Translations under genes and position numbers: made by a program
The notes under the pieces: generated by a model
The model's input: the letters and a program-made list of their open reading frames with translations, nothing else
Database searches by the model: none
Told to the model about the DNA's origin: nothing
DNA from: Acidobacteriota bacterium
Lineage (GTDB): Bacteria; Acidobacteriota; Thermoanaerobaculia; UBA5066
Length of the DNA: 45,212 nucleotides
Assembly: GCA_008363385.1 (NCBI GenBank)
Contig: RHKY01000043.1
Location: 1-45,212 of the forward strand
Direction of reading: 5' to 3'
Part shown: positions 41,274 to 45,212 of the stretch, one piece after another
How positions within the stretch are numbered: the stretch's first letter is position 1
How the letters are laid out: each line of letters begins with the position of its first letter

Positions 41274-42077
41274 GTGGCCGCGCGACGGGACGACCTCTTC
41301 GCCCTGAGGGCGCCGCTGCCGAAGCGGACGGCGGCGGCGCTCGGCCTCGTCGCGCCGGCCGTCGTCCTCGGCGCCTGGTGCCTCGCCTCCTACGGCGGGC
41401 TCGCCCCGCCCGACTTCCTCCCCTCGCCGACCGAGGTCGTCAAGGGGACGCTCCAGCTCTTCCTCCAGCACGATCTGGCGAGCGCGATCTGGATCTCCAC
41501 CCGGCGGATCGGCCTCGCGTTCCTCCTCGCCTCGGCGGTGGCGCTCCCGCTCGGGGTCCTGATGGGGGCCTTCGAGCCGGTGAACCGGGTCTTCGAGCCG
41601 ATCATGGCGCCTCTCAGGTACATGCCGATCTCGGCCTTCATCCCGCTCCTGATCCTCTGGTTCGGGATCTACGAGAAGCAGAAGATCGCCTTCCTCTTCC
41701 TCGGCGTCTTCGTCTACCTCCTCCCCGTCGTCGTCACCGCGATCCGGGCCGTCCCCGACGAGCTCGTCCAGACGGCGCTGACGCTCGGGGCCACGAAGGG
41801 GCAGGTCGTCAGGACCGTCCTCCTCCCGGCCGCCGCGCCCGAGATCTTCGACTCCTTCCGCGTCATGAACGCGATCTCCTGGACGTACGTCATCCTGGCC
41901 GAGGCCGTGAACCCCGAGCACGGGCTTGGGTACATGGTGGAGCTGGCCCGTACGCACCAGAAGGCCTCCTGGTCTTTCGCGGGCCTCCTGGTCATCGGCG
42001 GGATCGGCCTCCTGACGGACGGGATCATCCGCGGCGTCTCGCGCCTCCTCTTCCCCTGGCGCGAGGTGACCTCGTGA
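41274..42077 (+). CDS. ABC transporter permease (NitT/TauT/SsuC type)
   Basis: A 267-residue inner-membrane permease with about six helices. The cytoplasmic EAA loop that contacts the ATPase reads ELVQTALTLGATKGQVVRTVLLPAAAPEIFDSFR, a good match to E-A-A-x3-G-x9-I-x-L-P. An upstream IxxPxxxxLRYMPISAFIPLLILWFGI segment is typical of SsuC/TauC/NrtB proteins. The GTG start lies 7 bp after the binding-protein fusion. Its TGA overlaps the ATPase GTG by 4 bp. Confidence 0.94.
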   Translation: MAARRDDLFALRAPLPKRTAAALGLVAPAVVLGAWCLASYGGLAPPDFLPSPTEVVKGTLQLFLQHDLASAIWISTRRIGLAFLLASAVALPLGVLMGAFEPVNRVFEPIMAPLRYMPISAFIPLLILWFGIYEKQKIAFLFLGVFVYLLPVVVTAIRAVPDELVQTALTLGATKGQVVRTVLLPAAAPEIFDSFRVMNAISWTYVILAEAVNPEHGLGYMVELARTHQKASWSFAGLLVIGGIGLLTDGIIRGVSRLLFPWREVTS

Positions 42078-42949
42078 CCGCCACGAAGCCGGGCGAGCCG
42101 GGGACGGTCGCGGTCACCGTCCCGGAGGGAGGGGCGCCCGTCGCCCCGACGTACGTCTACCAGCCGGTCGAGAAGCCGAAGCTGAGGGCCAGCGGCCTCT
42201 GCGTCACGTACGTCACGCGGGACGGGGCGCGGACCGAGGCGGTCAAGGACGTCTCCTTCGACGTCGCCGACAAGCCGGGGACCGGTGAGGTCGTCGTCTT
42301 CCTCGGCCCGTCGGGGTGCGGCAAGTCGACGATCCTGAAGGCCGTCGCGGGGCTCCTGGCCCCCACGAAGGGGGAGGTCCTCCTGGACGGCGCGCCGGTG
42401 ACGGGCGTGGGGCGGGACCGGGGGATGGTCTTCCAGGCCTACACCTCGTTCGGGTGGCTCACGGTCCGGCAGAACGTCGAGTACGGCCTGAAGCTCCAGG
42501 GGGTGGACGCCAAGAAGCGGCGCGAGGAGGCCGAGAAGGTCCTGACGCACGTCGGCCTCTTCGACTTCGCCGACCGCTACCCGAAGGAGCTGTCGGGCGG
42601 GATGAAGCAGCGCGTGGCCATCGCGCGGACCCTCATCAACCGGCCGCGCGTCGTCCTGATGGACGAGCCGTTCGGGGCTCTCGACCCGCAGACCCGCTGG
42701 GGGATGCAGGGGCTCCTCCTGGACGTCTCCCACACCGAGGACAACACGATCCTCTTCGTCACGCACGACGTCTCCGAGGCCGTCTACCTCGCCGACTCGG
42801 TCTACGTCCTGTCGGCGCGGCCGGCCCGGGTCCTCCACCGGGTGGACGTCCCGTTCTTCGAGAGCCGGGACGTGGCGCTGAAGTCGTCGAACGAGTTCCG
42901 CGCGATCGAGAAGCGCCTGCTCGACCTCCTCTACGGGCGGGCGGGGTAG
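42074..42949 (+). CDS. ABC transporter ATP-binding protein (NitT/TauT/SsuB type)
   Basis: A 291-residue ATPase. Walker A is GPSGCGKST, the Q-loop is VFQAYTSFGWLTV, the signature is ELSGGMKQRVAIAR, Walker B is VVLMDEPFGALD and the H-loop is LFVTHDVSEA. All are intact. Its first ~35 residues (rich in P, V and T) are an extension absent from ordinary SsuB/TauB proteins. The C-terminal part (ESRDVALKSSNEFRAIEKRLLDLLYG) fits the family. It is coupled by overlap to the permease and stands 4 bp before the next gene. Confidence 0.95.
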   Translation: MTATKPGEPGTVAVTVPEGGAPVAPTYVYQPVEKPKLRASGLCVTYVTRDGARTEAVKDVSFDVADKPGTGEVVVFLGPSGCGKSTILKAVAGLLAPTKGEVLLDGAPVTGVGRDRGMVFQAYTSFGWLTVRQNVEYGLKLQGVDAKKRREEAEKVLTHVGLFDFADRYPKELSGGMKQRVAIARTLINRPRVVLMDEPFGALDPQTRWGMQGLLLDVSHTEDNTILFVTHDVSEAVYLADSVYVLSARPARVLHRVDVPFFESRDVALKSSNEFRAIEKRLLDLLYGRAG

Positions 42950-42953
42950 GCGC

Positions 42954-43832
42954 GTGCCGACGCCGACGACGCCGCAGACGCCCCCCCGGACGCAGCAGAC
43001 GCGTCCCCTGATCCCCCGCCGGGACGAGCCGGTGGAGGTCGCCAAGGCCGTCGTCGAGCGGAAGCCCTACCTGCGGATGGCCTTCGCGAACCCGTACAAC
43101 CTGTCGCTCTTCCTCGGCGGCCTGGCGGCCTCGGTCCTGACGGCCAACCCGCTCCCGGCGCTCGTGGCGGCGGGGCTCGAGGGGCTCTGGCTCCTGCACG
43201 CCCCCGACTCGAAGCTCCTCCGGCGCCTCGTCTGGGACAGGAAGCTGGACAAGGAGCGGGCCGACCGGGAGGCGGCCGAGCGGGCGGTACGGCTGTCGAC
43301 CCTCGACCCGGCCTCCCGCGACCGGGTCCTCGCCCTCCTCTCGCGGCAGGACGAGATCCGGCGCCTGGCGGCGCAGAACCCGACGTTCACGGCGGACCTC
43401 CTGACGGCCGAGCTGACGAAGACCGACCGGCTCGTCCAGTCGTTCGTCGACCTCGCCCTGACCTGCTCGCGGTACGAGCAGTACCTCTCCTCGATCGACC
43501 CGCGCGACCTGGAGCGGGACCGCCGCCGGTTCGAGCAGGCCGCCAAGGGCCCCGAGGGGGACGCCGGGGCCGACATCGCCCGGAAGAACCTCGCGATCGT
43601 CGACAAGAGGGTGGAGCGGATGAACGAGGCCCGCCGGTACCTCGGCGTGGCCCGCGGGCAGCTCGACCTGATCGAGAACAGCTTCCAGCTCATCGCCGAC
43701 CAGATCGTCACCATGCAGTCGCCGCGCGAGCTCTCCGGGCAGCTGGACGAGCTCCTCGACGGCGTCGAGGCGATCCGGGAGACGGCCCGCGACACCGAGC
43801 AGATCCTGGGCAGCCTCGAACGGGAGACCTGA
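42954..43832 (+). CDS. Hypothetical membrane-associated coiled-coil protein
   Basis: A 292-residue protein of no family I recognise. The N-terminus (1-20) is threonine/proline-rich. Residues ~47-82 form a hydrophobic hairpin (NLSLFLGGLAASVL and LPALVAAGLEGLWLL) suited to a short re-entrant or double membrane segment. From ~85 to the end it is helical and strongly charged with heptad character, including repeated E-R-D-R-R-R-F and Q-L-D-L-I-E-N segments. It starts with GTG 4 bp after the ABC ATPase and ends 3 bp before the AAA ATPase, so it is part of one translational unit. It could link the transporter or membrane to the AAA ATPase. Confidence 0.8.
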   Translation: MPTPTTPQTPPRTQQTRPLIPRRDEPVEVAKAVVERKPYLRMAFANPYNLSLFLGGLAASVLTANPLPALVAAGLEGLWLLHAPDSKLLRRLVWDRKLDKERADREAAERAVRLSTLDPASRDRVLALLSRQDEIRRLAAQNPTFTADLLTAELTKTDRLVQSFVDLALTCSRYEQYLSSIDPRDLERDRRRFEQAAKGPEGDAGADIARKNLAIVDKRVERMNEARRYLGVARGQLDLIENSFQLIADQIVTMQSPRELSGQLDELLDGVEAIRETARDTEQILGSLERET

Positions 43833-43835
43833 GAG

Positions 43836-45212
43836 ATGACGACCCCCCGCCCTCTTCCGGCCTGGGCCGAGGAGCTGCGCCGCCGGTACCTCCGCGGCGA
43901 GTCCTCGATCTTCGTCCTGCACGGCAACGTCTACGACGCCGTCCTCCACGACGGCAAGCTCCGCCCCCTGCCGGAGTTCCTGGCCGAGGTCCTCCTGAAG
44001 GACACGAAGGACACGGTCGCCCTCTTCAACCTCGCGACGGGCGTGAGGTTCACCAAGCGCGGCGGCGGCGCCGGGGCGGTCGAGGACTACCTCCTCTCCC
44101 AGGGGCGCGAGAAGGTCTTCCAGGCGCTGGAGCGCCTCCTGACGAAGACCTCGAAGGTGGCCGTCATCGTGGAGTACGCCGAGACGCTGGCCCCGGCGGG
44201 GGACCCCTCGTTCCTCGGGGACCTGGACCGGGCCTCGATCGTCACCCTCCACCGCTGGTCCTTCCTCCCCGAGATCGAGGAGGACGACAACGTCGTCCTG
44301 CTCATCGCCGAGAACCTCTCCGAGCTCTCACCGAAGCTCGTCTCCAACCCGAAGGTGGCCGTCGTCGACGTCCCGATGCCGGACCGCGAGACGCGGCGGG
44401 CGACCGCGCTCGCCGCGGACCCGAAGCTGACCGAGAAGGACGCCGAGCGCTACGCGGAGGTGACCGCGGGGCTGAAGGCGATCCAGATCGCCTCGATCCT
44501 CGCCCCGCCGCCCCCGGCCGAGGAGGACCGCGCCGAGCGCGAGGCGTTCATCTCGGGCCTCCTGGGGGCCGCCCCGGACGCGGCCGACCGCGCCAAGAAG
44601 CTCGCCACGCTCACGGCCGGCCTCTCGCGCGAGGAGATCCGCAAGCTGATCGCCCCGCAGGCCGCCGAGGCGGGGGCCCCCGCCGAGCCCCCGGCCGAGC
44701 GGGCCAAGAAGGAGGCCGACCGGCTCATCGCCAAGCGCAAGCGCGAGATCCTGGAGCGGGAGTGCTTCGGCCTCGTCGAGTTCGTCGAGCCGGCCCACGG
44801 CTTCGACGTCGTCGGCGGGATGGACGAGGTGAAGAAGGACCTCGCCCTCCTGGCCGAGAACATCCGCGAGGGGCGGACCGCGCGCGTCCCGATGGGGGTC
44901 CTGTTCACCGGCCCGATGGGGACGGGGAAGACGTTCGTCGCCGAGGCCTTCGCCAAGGAGTGCGGCCTGACGACGATCAAGCTGAAGAACTTCCGGTCGA
45001 AGTGGGTCGGGGCCACCGAGGGGAACCTGGAGCGGATCCTGACCGTCGTCAAGGCGATCGGGCAGGTCGTCGTCATCATCGACGAGGGGGACCGGGCCTT
45101 CGGCAACCAGGAGGGGGAGGGGGACGGCGGGACCTCCAGCCGCGTCATCGCGCGGATCAAGGAGTTCATGTCCGACACCTCCAACCGGGGCCGGATCCTC
45201 TTCCTCGTCATG
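43836..45212 (+). CDS. Classical AAA ATPase, truncated at the window edge
   Basis: The first 459 codons of a gene that runs off the right end. Residues 20-200 look like a degenerate first ATPase domain: [12 protein letters not shown] where a P-loop would be, [13 protein letters not shown] and [13 protein letters not shown] as Walker B- and sensor-like strands. A helical linker with E-R-A-K-K-E-A-D-R follows (about 275-310). The active AAA domain starts near 335: Walker A GPMGTGKT at 359-366, pore loop [13 protein letters not shown] with K389-W390-V391-G392, and Walker [10 protein letters not shown] with Asp416/Glu417. That pore loop matches classical AAA proteins such as Vps4, p97 and FtsH. 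A two-domain layout with a degenerate first half recalls Ycf46-type proteins. The ATG follows GAGAG. Confidence 0.9.
   Translation, partial: MTTPRPLPAWAEELRRRYLRGESSIFVLHGNVYDAVLHDGKLRPLPEFLAEVLLKDTKDTVALFNLATGVRFTKRGGGAGAVEDYLLSQGREKVFQALERLLTKTSKVAVIVEYAETLAPAGDPSFLGDLDRASIVTLHRWSFLPEIEEDDNVVLLIAENLSELSPKLVSNPKVAVVDVPMPDRETRRATALAADPKLTEKDAERYAEVTAGLKAIQIASILAPPPPAEEDRAEREAFISGLLGAAPDAADRAKKLATLTAGLSREEIRKLIAPQAAEAGAPAEPPAERAKKEADRLIAKRKREILERECFGLVEFVEPAHGFDVVGGMDEVKKDLALLAENIREGRTARVPMGVLFTGPMGTGKTFVAEAFAKECGLTTIKLKNFRSKWVGATEGNLERILTVVKAIGQVVVIIDEGDRAFGNQEGEGDGGTSSRVIARIKEFMSDTSNRGRILFLVM

Noticed and set aside
39626-42949. Simple taurine/nitrate importer
   Set aside because: The permease and ATPase fit that family, but the binding protein is fused to an OmpA domain, and no assimilation genes are present. 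A plain nutrient-uptake label would therefore mislead.

Overview
The window is a gene-dense, very GC-rich (roughly 70% or more) bacterial chromosome segment. I see no phage, plasmid, insertion-sequence or CRISPR content. A bacillithiol pathway (bshC, bshB, bshA), a Gram-negative-style OmpA domain, NAD-linked pyrK/pyrD, a fused E1 alpha/beta dehydrogenase and DUF4097/DUF4870/RDD envelope proteins together suggest an Acidobacteriota-like didermic bacterium. That assignment is inference; no rRNA gene is present to confirm it.

Layout. (1) 192-842: a cysteine-cluster protein, divergent from an ATP synthase operon at 1049-7027 (b', b, delta, alpha, gamma, beta, epsilon; the a and c subunits are not here). 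(2) 7149-11414: a four-gene bacillithiol operon led by a SAM methyltransferase, with 4-bp overlaps throughout, then a convergent adenosine-deaminase-family gene. (3) 12331-14384: RDD, DUF4097 and DUF4870 envelope proteins. (4) 14468-17127, minus strand: tRNA-Leu(GAG), secG, tpiA, pgk. (5) 17197-22351: mtnA, tsaD, lepA, lepB and a small membrane protein. (6) 22527-24679: an S4-domain protein, an ArsA/Get3-type ATPase and a small unknown. (7) 24778-27261, minus strand: pyrK-pyrD-pyrF. (8) 27294-30850: a degenerate alkaline-phosphatase-superfamily membrane protein coupled to a GT39-like membrane protein. (9) 30971-36629, minus strand: alpha/beta hydrolase, fused E1 dehydrogenase, sigma-54 response regulator, fatty acid desaturase. 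(10) 36701-38044: an FAD amine-oxidase-like protein.

The most unusual part is 38087-45212, which runs off the right edge. It is one co-directional cluster: a helical unknown, a PspA/IM30 protein, a membrane-anchored NitT/TauT-type solute-binding domain fused to an OmpA peptidoglycan-binding domain, a matching ABC permease and ATPase, a membrane coiled-coil unknown, and a classical AAA ATPase with a Vps4-like pore-loop sequence. PspA belongs to the ESCRT-III superfamily, so pairing it with such an AAA ATPase and a wall-tethered ABC transporter suggests an envelope maintenance or remodelling system. I do not recognise it as a described one.

Two genome-style patterns recur. Several genes have a TANNNT -10-like box ending only 6-10 nt before the start codon, which suggests leaderless transcripts. 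Intergenic gaps carry a repeated hairpin element of the form GGGGAACCCG-loop-CGGGTTCCCC, usually followed by CCCCTCCGCCACGG or a variant.
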